Of a DNA stretch of 18,000 nucleotides, positions 1 through 10,969 are shown piece by piece. Each line of letters begins with the position of its first letter. The first letter of the stretch is position 1. The notes under the pieces were generated by a model that did not search any database, was not told where the DNA came from, and saw only the letters and a program-made list of their open reading frames with translations. Source of the DNA: Owenia fusiformis (taxonomy: Eukaryota > Annelida > Polychaeta > Sabellida > Oweniidae); assembly GCA_903813345.2 (NCBI GenBank), contig CAIIXF020000011.1, forward strand, positions 1,095,368 to 1,113,367, given 5' to 3'. The position numbers were made by a program, and so were the translations under genes.

Positions 1-346
1 TATTTCAATGGGAGGGTTTTTTGAAAAATAATTTTGACTTAAAAGATTATTACTTTGCTGATCCTGAAGAAAGGTATCAATTTTTTGTTAAATAAAGTAA
101 GCAAATTCAATTGCCTACCTGACTTGTATTTTTTTCAAGGACTCGGATCGGGAGTGATGGATATTTTGTCATATGACCTGCGGCAAACCTACTATTTTCC
201 ATTGGTTAACATGGGAATGTCGATTTTCTGGACGAGTTTCTTAATAATCGTATATACGTGCAATTAAGACATGATCGATAATGTTAAAAATGTTCTTAGT
301 TTAGATCTAGCATCATCAAGAATTTCACGGTTTTAGTTCCTCGCTT

Positions 347-532
347 TTGATGCAAAAACACCACACCCAAGCTGCAAAAATACTTTTCCATATTATGTCC
401 AGTGATGCAAAAATACCAATTAATGGCAGATTGTTGAACCCCATTATGGGCATTTACAGACTATTAATTTATCAATTGTATAATTTCAAAGAACATAAAT
501 CCTTAGGAACAGATTTGAAACGCTATTGTTAA
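347..532 (+). other. Short open frame of 61 codons next to the left arm, unrecognised
   Basis: This ATG-to-TAA frame begins inside the left arm of the 299-1421 inverted repeat and runs into its interior. The predicted peptide has no signal peptide, membrane segment or motif that I recognise. It could be a remnant of the element's own coding sequence or a chance frame in AT-rich DNA. The start lies in repeated inverted-arm sequence, which favours chance or transposon origin over a host gene. Confidence 0.12.
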
Positions 533-578
533 CTAGGGCAACTCAGTCAATAAATATCATTTAACACCTTTCAGGCGA

Positions 579-908
579 TCATGACTCGGAGAACATGAGA
601 TTTCTGAGACGGATACTAGATGAAAAGACGGGGAGCTTCATATAAATCACACCACTTGGTCTGAAATGTTCGCGCCTCATTGAGCAAAAATGAGGACCGG
701 GGTAACAGGAATGACGGTCCCCTACTCTAGGGATTATTTCCCCCCGAACCCTATCCCCAGGAACGCCACTCCTACGCGCGAATATACATATTATTGAGAC
801 CGGAGTTTCTAAGGGTATTGGTCCAGGGGAGACAATAATTGTCAAAACACAGTTCAGAGGAGCCATATTTATTACTTCTAAGGGGTTAAAATATAGATAA
901 ATCCCCAA
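579..908 (-). other. GC-richer open segment of 109 codons, possible exon or transposon remnant
   Basis: This stretch stands out from its AT-rich surroundings by base composition (about 660-830) and is open on the minus strand for 109 codons. The first half has a loose beta-sandwich-like pattern (alternating hydrophobics, SPGPIPLE, a later Cys), vaguely like an Ig-type strand. That resemblance is too weak to name a domain. The plus strand is also open for about 60 codons over the same bases (from about 715), so strand and coding status are ambiguous. It lies inside the 299-1421 inverted repeat and may be a decayed part of that element. Confidence 0.15.
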
Positions 909-984
909 AACATTGTTTATTGTTTTCGACTTATTGCGTCCAATTCTGACAGTTGGTTGTTCTGTTGGTTGTAGAAAATATGAT

Positions 985-1200
985 CTAGGCCTTACAAATG
1001 CTTAAACTTTGTATATAATTTCCTTGGGCCCTCAATGTAATTAACTTGCTGGCTATGATTTGTTCTTCGAATATTTTCTTGCATGGTGGATTTTCAATTT
1101 CAAAACAGGGCATCTCTACTACTGGACCATTTTGATATTTGGTTAGTCTACGTGCCATTTTGATACAAATACATTTAAAAGTGGACAAGATGCATTTCAT
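985..1200 (-). other. Possible small coding remnant of 71 codons, minus strand
   Basis: The frame has a varied, soluble-looking composition (peptide pieces MARRLTKYQNGP, EMPCFEIENPPCKK, IIASKLITLRAQGN) rather than the low-complexity peptides typical of AT-rich noise. Two internal Met codons could serve as the start. It ends at a TAG within 985-987. It lies inside the 299-1421 inverted repeat on the same strand as the 579-908 frame, so both may be scraps of one old transposon gene. I do not recognise a family, and no splice signals are convincing. Confidence 0.18.
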
Positions 1201-1429
1201 TCATGGGTCACTGAATCGTGCGTTTCATTCATGCACCACTAACACATGTAAACATGAATATATGTTTCTAATGAAATTAATTTATACTTTTATGCTGGCG
1301 TTTTTGCATCAGCTCATTGGTGTTTTTGTATCATTGATAATAAACAGAGTGGTGTACATGTATTTGCATCAAAAGCGAGGAACTAAAACAGTGAATTTCT
1401 CGCTTCTTAATGATGCTAAACCAATATTA

Positions 1430-2550
1430 AAGTGTGCGCCTGACCCGGCTACGTATAGCACAGAGTTTATACTGGCGGATTAGACTAGTTCATTTTTTAT
1501 ATGTGTGTGAAAGCTTTGAAAATCTCTTATTTGCGTTTTTTCGTTTAGTACGGTTTTGTTATAATTGCCGAGGTCATATAACCGGGATAAAACAATGATT
1601 ATCGTTGACTGCCCACACACAAAACATACGTTGAGTGAACAGTGTTATTACAAACAACAGGCTTTAGAATACAAAGCGTAGTGTGATAATAAGCTGCACA
1701 CTACCACTGCTGCATGTACATATTACTAATTTACTAGGGCTCCCAAAGAGTGGATAGGGAGGTTGTGTTTGTCACTTTTAAATTTTACATTTCAAAATTG
1801 TCATTTTACATGTCATAATTTGTTGGTTTCATTCGTTTAGCCAATCAAAACATTGTAAAACAATAAATTGTCTGTTACGTACAATCAATTTTGTTCAGTT
1901 TTGATTAGTTGTCAGAATAAAGTTACGTTCATCTGAATCCATGTATCAAAACAAAAATCCTATTTTCACTTCAAAATACTTTAGTGAGATGAAGGCTCGG
2001 AATTGTCACATGCAATAACTTATTGTCGTATTCGTTATTTTATCTTCTCGATAGTAGCATTTAGTCGCACATTTGATGCCAGCTCACATTGTCGCGTACC
2101 TCTTGGGGAACCCCACATTTATGTGTGTACTCATGGAAGTAAATTCCCCGGTGTAGCCGAGAGCCACAAACTTTTCAACAGGTTCGAAATGACCAATTTC
2201 TCTCATATATACTCTAAATATTTTATTATTTAGCACCTACAAAGTATTGCTAATAACCATATGTAATTTCAATAAGGAAACTTATCTGGCTACATATAAA
2301 TTCAATATCAACACTAGCTGTTCTCTCAACACGTCCTGGCTTACCTTGTGGTGACAAACCCTGGATTTTCGCTATTTATAGTTTATCAACACCTGGACGC
2401 ATGCGCATTTTATACTTTATCGGGCACTTTAAGAACTTTTTAAAAAAAATTATAGATCGTGTCTTAAGTGCACGTACATATGATTATTGAGAGACTCGTC
2501 CAAGAAAATGGTTCAAATGGGGAAAACAAAATATCTTCACCGGAAGCTTG
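1430..2550. other. AT-rich stretch without a recognisable gene
   Basis: I saw no convincing gene, RNA gene or repeat array here. A 76-codon plus-strand frame at 2003-2233 is open, but its peptide matches nothing I know and it lacks convincing flanking splice signals. Confidence 0.5.
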
Positions 2551-2558
2551 GACATCTT

Positions 2559-2585
2559 GATGCCAAAACACGGTGTTTTTGCATC
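2559..2585. repeat. Near-perfect 13-bp-stem hairpin sharing the GATGCAAAAACAC motif
   Basis: GATGCCAAAACAC at 2559-2571 pairs with GTGTTTTTGCATC at 2573-2585 across a single-base loop, with one mismatch. The same 13-mer forms the inner part of the arms of the inverted repeat at 299-1421. This is probably a solo foldback or a relic of the same repeat family. Confidence 0.5.
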
Positions 2586-2589
2586 ATGT

Positions 2590-3573
2590 TTCACCTCAGT
2601 GATTATGTTGTTGTCTAAAGTATTTTTCGTTAACATGTTCATTTTCTTGACATGCGTTTATGATAAAATGTCGCAGGAATTATACCTACGAGTGAAATAA
2701 GGGAAAAGGAAAACCATACCTTCTAGATCTAGGTTAGAACATTTTGTAACCAGCGTAATTGAATGGATCACCAGTGATATAGGTTCTTCAAAAAATAAAT
2801 GACTGATAAACTTTATACAGCTTATACTTATCGACTCTAAAACATGATAGACATGATAAATCGGTCATCTCTGGGTTCTGTTTGTATTTGGTCACTACCG
2901 GCAATCACTCGATTAACGGTATGAATTGAAAACTGTTTATATGGTATTTAACTGATGCATTCACTGCATTGCGCAATGCCTCACTTTATTGATTTCAACT
3001 AAAGATGATGAGATCTGATTGCGTACGATCGTTTCTTTTTGTCATTTGATTTATCCTGGCTGCTGTGTTATTCCACCAAGGTAAAAAGTGAGGGACAAAA
3101 TAAATAAATTACAGCTTATTTTAAACCAAAAAATTCCACACCGGAGACTTTTTAAAGCCGGCTCGACTAGATTGTGTTACTTGGTACAAAATTATAATAT
3201 GTAACTTAACGTAAATGACATTCAGAACGTGTGTTTAAATCAGGAGGAAACATCTTACAGGACGAGAACAGCCAACCTCCTCTATTTCATAACATTAAGT
3301 AAAATAGTTGTGAAACAAATAATACGAGCATTTAAATTCAATAGTACACTCGTCCCCGCAAGTGTAGCAACATTTAGCCCCTTCTACGAGCGTATTTGAC
3401 TACATGTTTAGTCTTTCATGTTTGAATTGTAAAGAGAAAAAAACATTTGTAGGGCTGAAGAGTTCAAATCCCTCCCTTTTCTGAATTTTCATCATTAACA
3501 ATAGGTGGGTAATTTCCACGATTCATGTAACGAATATCCATCAATCCGAAGTTCTAACAAACATATAAATTAA
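2590..3573. other. AT-rich flank left of the main array, no gene seen
   Basis: I see no gene, RNA or repeat of note. A tRNA T-loop-like string near 3455 has no matching acceptor stem. This is the left flank of the composite repeat array, which begins at the CTAGA near 3574. Confidence 0.5.
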
Positions 3574-5329
3574 CTAGATTGGTAAATTGAACAAAGTTCA
3601 ATTTAAGACTCCAGATTGATTTACTTGAGTAAAGAGCTGAGTAAGTAACTGAGTAGGAAGCTGAGTAAGTAGATGATTAAGTAATTGAGTAAGTAGCTGA
3701 GTAGGTAGCTAAGTAAGCAGCTGAGTAGGTAGCTGAGTAAGTAGCTGAGTAGGTAGCCGAGTAAGTAGCTGAGAAGTAGGTAGCTAAGTAGGTAGCCGAG
3801 TAGGTAAGTAGGTAGGTAAGAAGGAATTTTTGACCGGAAGTCGGATTGAAATTTGGTTTGCAGATTCGGATTCCTGAGAAAATTCTACCCTTAATTCATA
3901 ACTCATAAGTTAAATTATGAGAACTTTTTATTTTGACCTACTTTACGGACACCATATCTCAAAAGTGGGTCAAAATACTTTCTGACGGCAAAAGGCTCTC
4001 ACTATAAGCCCACTCTTTGCTACCTGTATACAAAATTTTGAAGCAAATCCTAAAAGTGGAGTGCCAGAATCGCAAAAATAAGGAAAAACTATGAATTTGA
4101 CCTAGATTTTGACCTAGGCATTTTGGTGTCCAAATATTGAAACTAGGTAGCTTTTGAGGTCCCCTTCTTTTATAGGAATTCATTATCTTAAGCTGTACTC
4201 AAGCTATGTCTCGTATTTTACACTTCAAAAAAATCTTTTTTCTTTAACTTTCTATCAGGATACCATCAGATCGATTTTCCGAAATTTCAAAACGCCATAA
4301 CTTCCGAACCGGAAGTAGGATCGAAATTTCATTTAAAGATTCGGATTCCTGACAAAATTCTGCCCCTAATTCATAACTCATACATTAAATTTGGCGAATT
4401 TTTATTTTGACCTACTTTTCGGACACGCTATAACTTTTGAACCGGAAGTCGGAGCGAAATTTAGTTTGCAGATTCGGATTCCTGAGACAATTCTACTCTT
4501 ATTTCATAGCTCATATGTTAAATTTGGAGAACTTTTCATTTTGACCTACTTTTCGGACACCATATCTCAAAAGTGGGTAGAAATACTTTCTGACGGCAAA
4601 AGGCTAGCACTATTAGCACACTCTTGGCTACCTGTATACAAAATTTTGAAGCAAATTATTAAAGTGTAGTGTCAGAATCGCAAAAATAAGAAAATTCTAT
4701 AAATTTGACCTAGATTTTGACCTAGGCATTTTGCTGTCCAAATTTTAAAGCTTGATAGCCTTCGAGGTCCCCTTCTTTTATAGGCTTTCATTATGTTAAG
4801 CTGTACTCAGTCTATATCTCGTATTTTACACTTCGAAAAAGTATTTTTCCCCATTTATTTAACATGGGGCACCAAATTTAGCGATTTTGAGATTTCAAAA
4901 CGCTATAACTTCCGAACCGGAAATCGGATCAAAATTTTGTTTGCAGATTCGGATTCCTGAGATAATTCTACACTTATTTGATAATTTACACGTTGAATTT
5001 GGAGAAGTTTTTATGTTCTGACCTACTTTTCGGACGTCATTTCTCAAAATCGGTAAGAGTAATCAAAAAACGATTTGCCTTTCGGAATTAGCTTTTTTTC
5101 TAAGGAACATGATGAAAAAAAACCGGAGCAAAAATACTGAAGGACGACTAAGAAAACTTGTAAAATAGTAAAAACCCATGATTTGACCTAGTTCTTAACC
5201 TTTGACCTAGATAAACATTTGACCTAATTTTCCAGAAACTAGGTTTCATTACCTAGTTGACTATGTTAGCAGATTTAAGTAAGTCCTTCTAGTTGCTGAG
5301 AAAAAGTGTTCGGAAAGAAAGAATAATAA
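3574..5329 (+). repeat. Array unit A (about 1756 bp)
   Basis: The leader hairpin at 3583-3605 is TAAATTGAAC, loop AAA, GTTCAATTTA. AGACTCCAGAT follows at 3606-3616, then a CTGAGTAAGTAG-type block. Core monomers are anchored by CCATATCTCAAAAG at 3952 and 4560, with a degenerate third near 5037. The 608-bp gap between the first two includes an extra sub-repeat of about 132 bp. The tail (about 5045-5329) contains TTGACCT repeats, with a one-mismatch version of the DR1-like motif found in the other units. Confidence 0.85.
3625..3824. repeat. CTGAGTAAGTAG-type microsatellite in unit A
   Basis: About 200 bp is built of variants of CTGAGTAAGTAG and CTGAGTAGGTAG, ending in TAGG/TAAG tetramers. Several copies contain GTAAGT, the optimal 5' splice-site hexamer, and one (near 3811) reads AGGTAAGTAGG. 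The long open frame this repeat creates on the minus strand of unit B is a low-complexity by-product. Confidence 0.9.
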
Positions 5330-5378
5330 CTAGACATGTAAATTGAACAAGTTCAATTTAAGACTCCAGATTGATTTA

Positions 5379-5571
5379 CTTGAGTAAAGAGCTGAGTAAG
5401 TAACTGAGTAGGAAGCTGAGTACGTAGATGATTAAGTAATTGAGTAAGTAGCTGAGTAGGTAGCTGAGTAAGCAGCTGAGTAGGTAGCTGAGTAAGTAGC
5501 TGAGTAGGTAGCCAAGTAGCTGAGAAGTAGGTAGCTAAGTAGGTAGCCATGTAGGTAGGTAGGTAAGTAGG
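5379..5571. repeat. CTGAGTAAGTAG-type microsatellite in unit B
   Basis: This block closely matches the unit A block in sequence and internal order, with small length differences. It sits at the same place, directly after the AGACTCCAGAT leader. A and B therefore form one subfamily, distinct from C, D and E. Confidence 0.9.
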
Positions 5572-7403
5572 AATTTTTGACCGGAAGTCGGATTGAAATT
5601 TGGTTTGCAGATTCGGATTCCTGGGAAAATTTTACCTTTAATTCATAACTCATAAGGGATATTTTGAGAATTTTTTATTTTGACCTATTTTTAGGACACC
5701 ATATCTCAAAAGTGGGTCAAAATACTTTGTGACGGCAAAAGGCTAACACTATAAGCACACTCTTTGCTACCTGTATACAAAATTTCGAAGTAAATCATTA
5801 AAGTGTAATGTCAGAATCGCAAAAATAAGGAAAAACTATGAATTTGACCTAGATTTTGACCTAGGCATTTTGTGTCCAAATTTTAAAGCTAGATAGGCTT
5901 CGGGGTCCCCTTCTTTCATAGGCTTTCAGAATGTTAAGCTGTATTCAGTCTATATCTTGTATTTTACACTTCAAAAAAATCTTTTTTCTCATTGACATAA
6001 CATGGGGCACCAAATTTAGCGATTTTCGAGCCATTACTTTGGAATCGATAGTCGGATTGAAATTTAGTTTGCAGATTCGGATTCCTGAGAAAATTCTACC
6101 CCTAATTCATAACTCATACGTTAAATTTGGCGAATTTTTATTTTGACCTACTTTTCGGACACGCCATAACTTTAGAATCGGAAGTCGGATCGAAATTTGG
6201 TTTACAGATTCGGATTCCTGAGAAAATTCTACTCTTAATTCATAACTCATATGTTAAATTTGGAGAACTTTTTATATTGACCTACTTTTCGGACACCATA
6301 TCTCAAAAGTGGGTCAAAATACTCTCTGGCGGCAAAAGGCTTACACTATTAGCACACTCTTTGCTACCTGTATATAAAATTTTGAAGAAAATTATTAAAG
6401 TGTAGTGTCAGAATCATAAAAATAAGGAAAAACTATGAATTTGACCTAGATTTTGACCTAGGCATTTTTGTGTCCAAATTTTGAAGCTATGTAGCTTTTG
6501 AGGTCCCCTTCTTTTACAAAAGTTCATTATGTTGAGCTGTACCCAGTCTATATCTTGTACTTTACACTTCGAAAAAGTCTTTTTTCCCATTGACTTAACA
6601 TGGGGCACCAAATTTAGCGATTTTTGAGATTTCAAAACGCCATAACATCCGAACCGGCAGTCGGATCGAAATTTGGTTTGCAGATTCAGATTCCTCAGAA
6701 AATTCTACCCTTAATTCATAGCTCATACGTTAAATTTTGAGAACTTCTTATTTTGACCTACTTTACGGACACCATATCTCAAAAGTGGGTCAAAATACTT
6801 TCTGACGGCAAAAGGCTAACACTATTAGCACACTCTTTGCTACCTGTATACAAAATTTTGAAGTAAATTATTAAGGTGTAGTGTCAGAATCGTTAAAATA
6901 AGGAAAAACTATGAATTTGACCTAGATTTTGACCTAGGCATTTTGGTGTCCAAATTTTGAAGCTATGTAGCTTTTGAGGTTCCCTTCTTTTATAAGCATT
7001 CATTATATTAAGCTGTACTCAGTCTATATCTTGTATTTTACACTTCGAAAAAGTCTTTTTTCCCATTGACTTAACATAGGCACCAAATTTAGCGATTTTT
7101 GAGCTTTCAAAACGCCATAACTTCCGAACCGAAAGTCGGATCGGAATTTGGTTTGCAGATTCGGATTCCTGAGAAAATTCTACTCTTAATTCATAACTCA
7201 TACGTTAAATTTGGAGAACTTTTTATTTTGACCTACTTTTCGGACACCATATCTCAAAAGTGGGTCAAAATACTTTCTGACGGCAAAAGGCTAACACTAT
7301 TAGCACACTCTTTGCTATCTGTATACAAAATTTTGAAGCAAATTATTAAAGTGTAGTGTCAAAATCGTAAAAATAAGGAAAACTATAAATTTGACCTAGA
7401 TTT

Positions 7404-7416
7404 TGACCTTTGACCT
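7404..7416 (-). promoter_or_regulatory. Perfect DR1-type nuclear-receptor-like motif (unit B tail)
   Basis: TGACCTTTGACCT reads AGGTCAAAGGTCA on the minus strand, which equals the DR1 consensus bound by RXR/HNF4/COUP-TF-type receptors. The sequence match is exact. Any function is inference, since the motif is part of a repeated tail. Confidence 0.35.
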
Positions 7417-7594
7417 AGATAAAAATTTGACCTAATTTCCCAGAAACTAGATCTCATCTCCTTACTGACCCTGTAAGTAGATTTGAGTAAGGTCTTCTAG
7501 TTGCTGAGAAAACTGGTTCGGAAAGAATAATAATAACTAGACTTTGGAAATTGAACGAAGTTCAATTTCAGACTCCAGATCTAGACTTTTTTTG

Positions 7595-7670
7595 GCCGAG
7601 TCATCCAGAATAAGCCGAGTCATCCAAAATAAGCCGAGTCATCCAAAATAAGCTGAGTCATCCAGAAAAA
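7595..7670 (+). repeat. 19-bp tandem repeat, four copies (unit C)
   Basis: Four adjacent 19-bp copies of gccgagtcatccaaaataa and variants lie at 7595-7613, 7614-7632, 7633-7651 and 7652-7670. The last copy changes CGAGTCA to TGAGTCA (7654-7660), which equals the AP-1/TRE consensus. Whether that matters is unknown. Confidence 0.9.
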
Positions 7671-7855
7671 GATGGATGGATGGATGGATGAAAAAGGAAG
7701 GAAGGGTAGGCTAGAATAGGAAGGGACGATAGGATAGAATAGGAAAGAATGATAGAATAGAATAGGAAGAAGGAATAGAATAGGAAGGATAGGAAGGAGA
7801 GGATACGAAGGAAAGGTAGATAAGAAGGATACAATAGGATCACAAAGGAAGGATG
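7671..7855 (+). repeat. Purine-rich GGAT/GGATA tract (unit C)
   Basis: A short GATGGATGGATG run leads into about 170 bp of irregular GGAAGG, GGATAG and GAATAG words, almost all purine plus T on this strand with very little C. The Ser/Phe/Leu/Pro-rich open frames on the minus strand here are low-complexity by-products. Confidence 0.9.
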
Positions 7856-9183
7856 GATGCATTTTTCAATATTTTCTTCTCTACTCTTGACTTTCTATCA
7901 GGATACCATCAGATCGATTTTTCTCGAAATTTCAAAACGCCATAACTTTCGAATCGGATGTCGGATCGAAATTTGGTTTGCAGACTCGGATTCCTCAGAA
8001 AATTCTACCCTTAATTCATAACTCATATGCTAAATTTGGAGAACTTTTTATTTTGACCTACTTTTCGGACACCATATCTCAAAAGTGGGTAGAAATACTT
8101 TCTGACGGCAAAAGGCTAACACTATTAGCACACTTTTTCCTACCTGTATATAAAATTTTGAAGCAAATCATTGAAACATAGTGTCAGAATCGCAAAAATA
8201 AGGAAAAACTATGAATTTGACCTAGATTTTGACCTGGGGATTTTGGTGTCCAAATTTTGAAGTTAGGTAGCCTTCGAGGTCCCTTTCTTTCATAGGCTTT
8301 CATTATTTTAAGCTGTACTTAGTCTATATCTCGAATTTTACACTTCAAAAAAATCTTTTTTCCCATTGACATAACATGGGGCACCAAATTTAGCGATTTT
8401 TGAGCTTTCAAAATGTCATAACTTCCGAACAGGAAGTCGGATCGAAATTTGATTTGCAGATTCGGATTTCTGAGAAAATTCTATACTTAATTCATAACTC
8501 AAACGTTAAATTTGGAGAATTTTTTATTTTGACCTACTTTTCGGACACCATATTTCAAAAGTGGGGCAAAATACTTTCTGACGGCAAAAGGCTAACACTA
8601 TTAGCACACTCTTGGCTACATGTATACAAAATTTTGAAGAATATAATTAATCTGTAGTGTCAGAATCGCAAAAATAAGGAAAAACTTTGAATTTGACCTA
8701 GATTTTGACCTAGGCATTTTGGTGTCCAAATTTTTATGAAAAGAAGGTTTTGAGGTCCCTTTCTTTTATGGGCTTCCATTATGTTTAGCTGTGCTTAGTC
8801 TGTATCTCGTATTTTACACTTCAAAAAAATATTTTTTCCCATTGAATTAACATGGGGTACCAAATTTAGCGATTTTTGAATTTTCAAAACGCCATAACTT
8901 CTGAACCGAAAGTCAAATCGAAATTTGGTTTTCAGATTCGGAATCCTGAGAAAATCTCCTATAAGACTGATATCCTGGACATTGGATTCGGAGAACTTTT
9001 TTTTGGACCTCGTTTTCGGACACTGATATCTCGAAATTGGTTTGAGATACCAAAAAACTAAATCGACCCTAGATTTTCTACTTTTTTATGAGGAACACAA
9101 TGAAAAAAACCCGGATCAAAAATATTGAAGGACGACCGAGAAAATTGAAAAAAGTGACAAAGTACTGGATTTGACCTAGTTCT

Positions 9184-9196
9184 TGACCTTTGACCT
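9184..9196 (-). promoter_or_regulatory. Perfect DR1-type motif (unit C tail)
   Basis: Identical 13-mer to that in unit B. It follows another TGACCT half-site after a 6-nt spacer, so three half-sites stand in a row in one orientation. Confidence 0.35.
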
Positions 9197-9367
9197 AGAT
9201 AAAAATTTGACCCAATTTCCCACCAACTAGATACTGAACCTAAATGAACTGTATAATGGTCTTTACTGGATACCTTATAGTTATTGAAAAAACTCTTAAA
9301 GAAAAATAACTAGACTTTGGAAATTGAACGAAGTTCAATTTCAGACTCCAGATCTAGACTTTTTTTG

Positions 9368-9443
9368 GCCGAGTCATCCAGAATAAGCCGAGTCATCCAA
9401 AATAAGCTGAGTCATCCAAAATAAGCTGAGTCATCCAGAAAAA
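9368..9443 (+). repeat. 19-bp tandem repeat, four copies (unit D)
   Basis: This is the counterpart of 7595-7670 in unit C. Here two copies carry TGAGTCA (9408-9414 and 9427-9433) instead of one. Confidence 0.9.
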
Positions 9444-9628
9444 GATGGATGGATGGATGGATGAAAAAGGAAGGAAGGATAGGCTAGAATAGGAAGGAAC
9501 GATAGGATAGAATAGGAAAGAATGATAGAATAGAATATGAAGAAGGAATAGAATAGGAAGGATAGGAAAGAGAGGATATGAAGGAAAGGTAGATAAGAAG
9601 GATACGATAGGATCACAAAGGAAGGATG
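9444..9628 (+). repeat. Purine-rich GGAT/GGATA tract (unit D)
   Basis: This is the same tract as in unit C, same length, with a few substitutions. Simple repeats usually change length quickly, so the unchanged length supports a young duplication. Confidence 0.9.
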
Positions 9629-10956
9629 GATGCATTTTTCAATATTTTCTTCTCTACTCTTGACTTTCTATCAGGATACCATCAGATCGATTTTTCTCGA
9701 AATTTCAAAACGCCATAACTTTCGAATCGGAAGTCGGATCGAAATTTGGTTTGCAGACTCGGATTTCTGAGAAAATTCTACCCTTAATTCATAACTCATA
9801 TGCTAAATTTGGAGAACTTTTTATTTTGACCTACTTTTCGGACACCATATCTCAAAAGTGGGTAGAAATACTTTCTGACGGCAAAAGGCTAACACTATTA
9901 GCACACTTTTTCCTACCTGTATATAAAATTGTGAAGCAAATCATTGAAACATAGTGTCAGAATCGCAAAAATAAGGAAAAACTATGAATTTGACCTAGAT
10001 TTTGACCTGGGGATTTTGGTGTCCAAATTTTGAAGTTAGGTAGCCTTCGAGGTCCCTTTCTTTCATAGGCTTTCATTATTTTAAGCTGTACTTAGTCTAT
10101 ATCTCGAATTTTACACTTCAAAAAAATCTTTTTTCCCATTGACATAACATGGGGCACCAAATTTAGCGATTTTTGAGCTTTCAAAATGTCATAACTTCCG
10201 AACAGGAAGTCGGATCGAAATTTGATTTGCAGATTCGGATTTCTGAGAAAATTCTATACTTAATTCATAACTCAAACGTTAAATTTGGAGAATTTTTTAT
10301 TTTGACCTACTTTTCGGACACCATATTTCAAAAGTGGGGCAAAATACTTTCTGACGGCAAAAGGCTAACACTATTAGCACACTCTTGGCTACATGTATAC
10401 AAAATTTTGAAGAATATAATTAATCTGTAGTGTCAGAATCGCAAAAATAAGGAAAAACTTTGAATTTGACCTAGATTTTGACCTAGGCATTTTGGTGTCC
10501 AAATTTTTATGAAAAGAAGGTTTTGAGGTCCCTTTCTTTTATGGGCTTCCATTATGTTTAGCTGTGCTTAGTCTGTATCTCGTATTTTACACTTCAAAAA
10601 AATATTTTTTCCCATTGAATTAACATGGGGTACCAAATTTAGCGATTTTTGAATTTTCAAAACGCCATAACTTCTGAACCGGAAGTCAAATCGAAATTTG
10701 GTTTTCAGATTCGGAATCCTGAGAAAATCTCCTATAGGACTGATATCCTGGACATTGGATTCGGAGAACTTTTTTTTGGACCTCGTTTTCGGACACTGAT
10801 ATCTCGAAATTGGTTTGAGATACCAAAAAACTAAATCGACCCTAGATTTTCTACTTTTTTATGAGGAACACAATGAAAAAAACCCGGATCAAAAATATTG
10901 AAGGACGACCGAGAAAATCGAAAAAAGTGACAAAGTACTGGATTTGACCTAGTTCT

Positions 10957-10969
10957 TGACCTTTGACCT
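10957..10969 (-). promoter_or_regulatory. Perfect DR1-type motif (unit D tail)
   Basis: Copy of the unit C site at the 1773-bp offset, with the same flanking half-sites. Confidence 0.35.

Larger units (their letters stand above)
299..1421. mobile_element. Long inverted-repeat element, possible degraded DNA transposon
   Basis: Two arms of roughly 70-130 bp face each other about 0.9 kb apart. The left arm (299-430) includes GTTTTAGTTCCTCGCTTTTG followed by ATGCAAAAACACCAC. The right arm (1295-1421) carries the reverse complement, with a 6-nt insertion at 1355-1360 and scattered mismatches. Inner copies of the GATGCAAAAACACCA motif (371-383, 402-420 against 1299-1335) continue the inversion. 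The interior holds a GC-richer patch (about 690-830) and short open frames of no recognised family. I saw no clear target-site duplication. The size and arms suit a decayed cut-and-paste or foldback element, but no transposase motif is visible and the class is unknown. Confidence 0.5.
5330..7536 (+). repeat. Array unit B (about 2207 bp, longest unit)
   Basis: The leader hairpin at 5339-5360 has the same stem as unit A with loop AA, and AGACTCCAGAT follows at 5361-5371. Core monomers are anchored at 5699, 6296, 6772 and 7247, giving spacings of 597, 476 and 475 bp. The 597-bp interval again carries the extra sub-repeat of about 132 bp. The tail joins directly to the last full monomer without the degenerate monomer seen in A, C and D, so a short internal deletion or recombination is likely near 7390. 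A perfect TGACCTTTGACCT lies at 7404-7416. Confidence 0.85.
7537..9309 (+). repeat. Array unit C (1773 bp)
   Basis: The leader hairpin at 7547-7569 is GAAATTGAAC, loop GAA, GTTCAATTTC, and AGACTCCAGAT follows at 7570-7580. A 19-bp repeat and a purine-rich tract replace the CTGAGTAAGTAG block. Core monomers are anchored at 8072 and 8548, with a degenerate one near 9022. The tail contains a perfect TGACCTTTGACCT at 9184-9196. Unit D repeats this unit almost base for base at an offset of exactly 1773. Confidence 0.9.

Noticed and set aside
3440-3480. Possible tRNA T-arm (GTTCAAATCC)
   Set aside because: No acceptor stem, D-arm or anticodon arm could be matched upstream.
5353-5653. Minus-strand frames with repeating Thr-Gln-Leu and Ser-Ala-Thr-Tyr peptides
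   Set aside because: They are direct translations of the CTGAGTAAGTAG-type microsatellite and have no independent coding evidence.
7620-9635. Minus-strand Ser/Phe/Leu/Pro-rich frames resembling membrane segments
   Set aside because: Their hydrophobicity comes from the purine-rich tracts (poly-pyrimidine on the minus strand), not from real membrane proteins.
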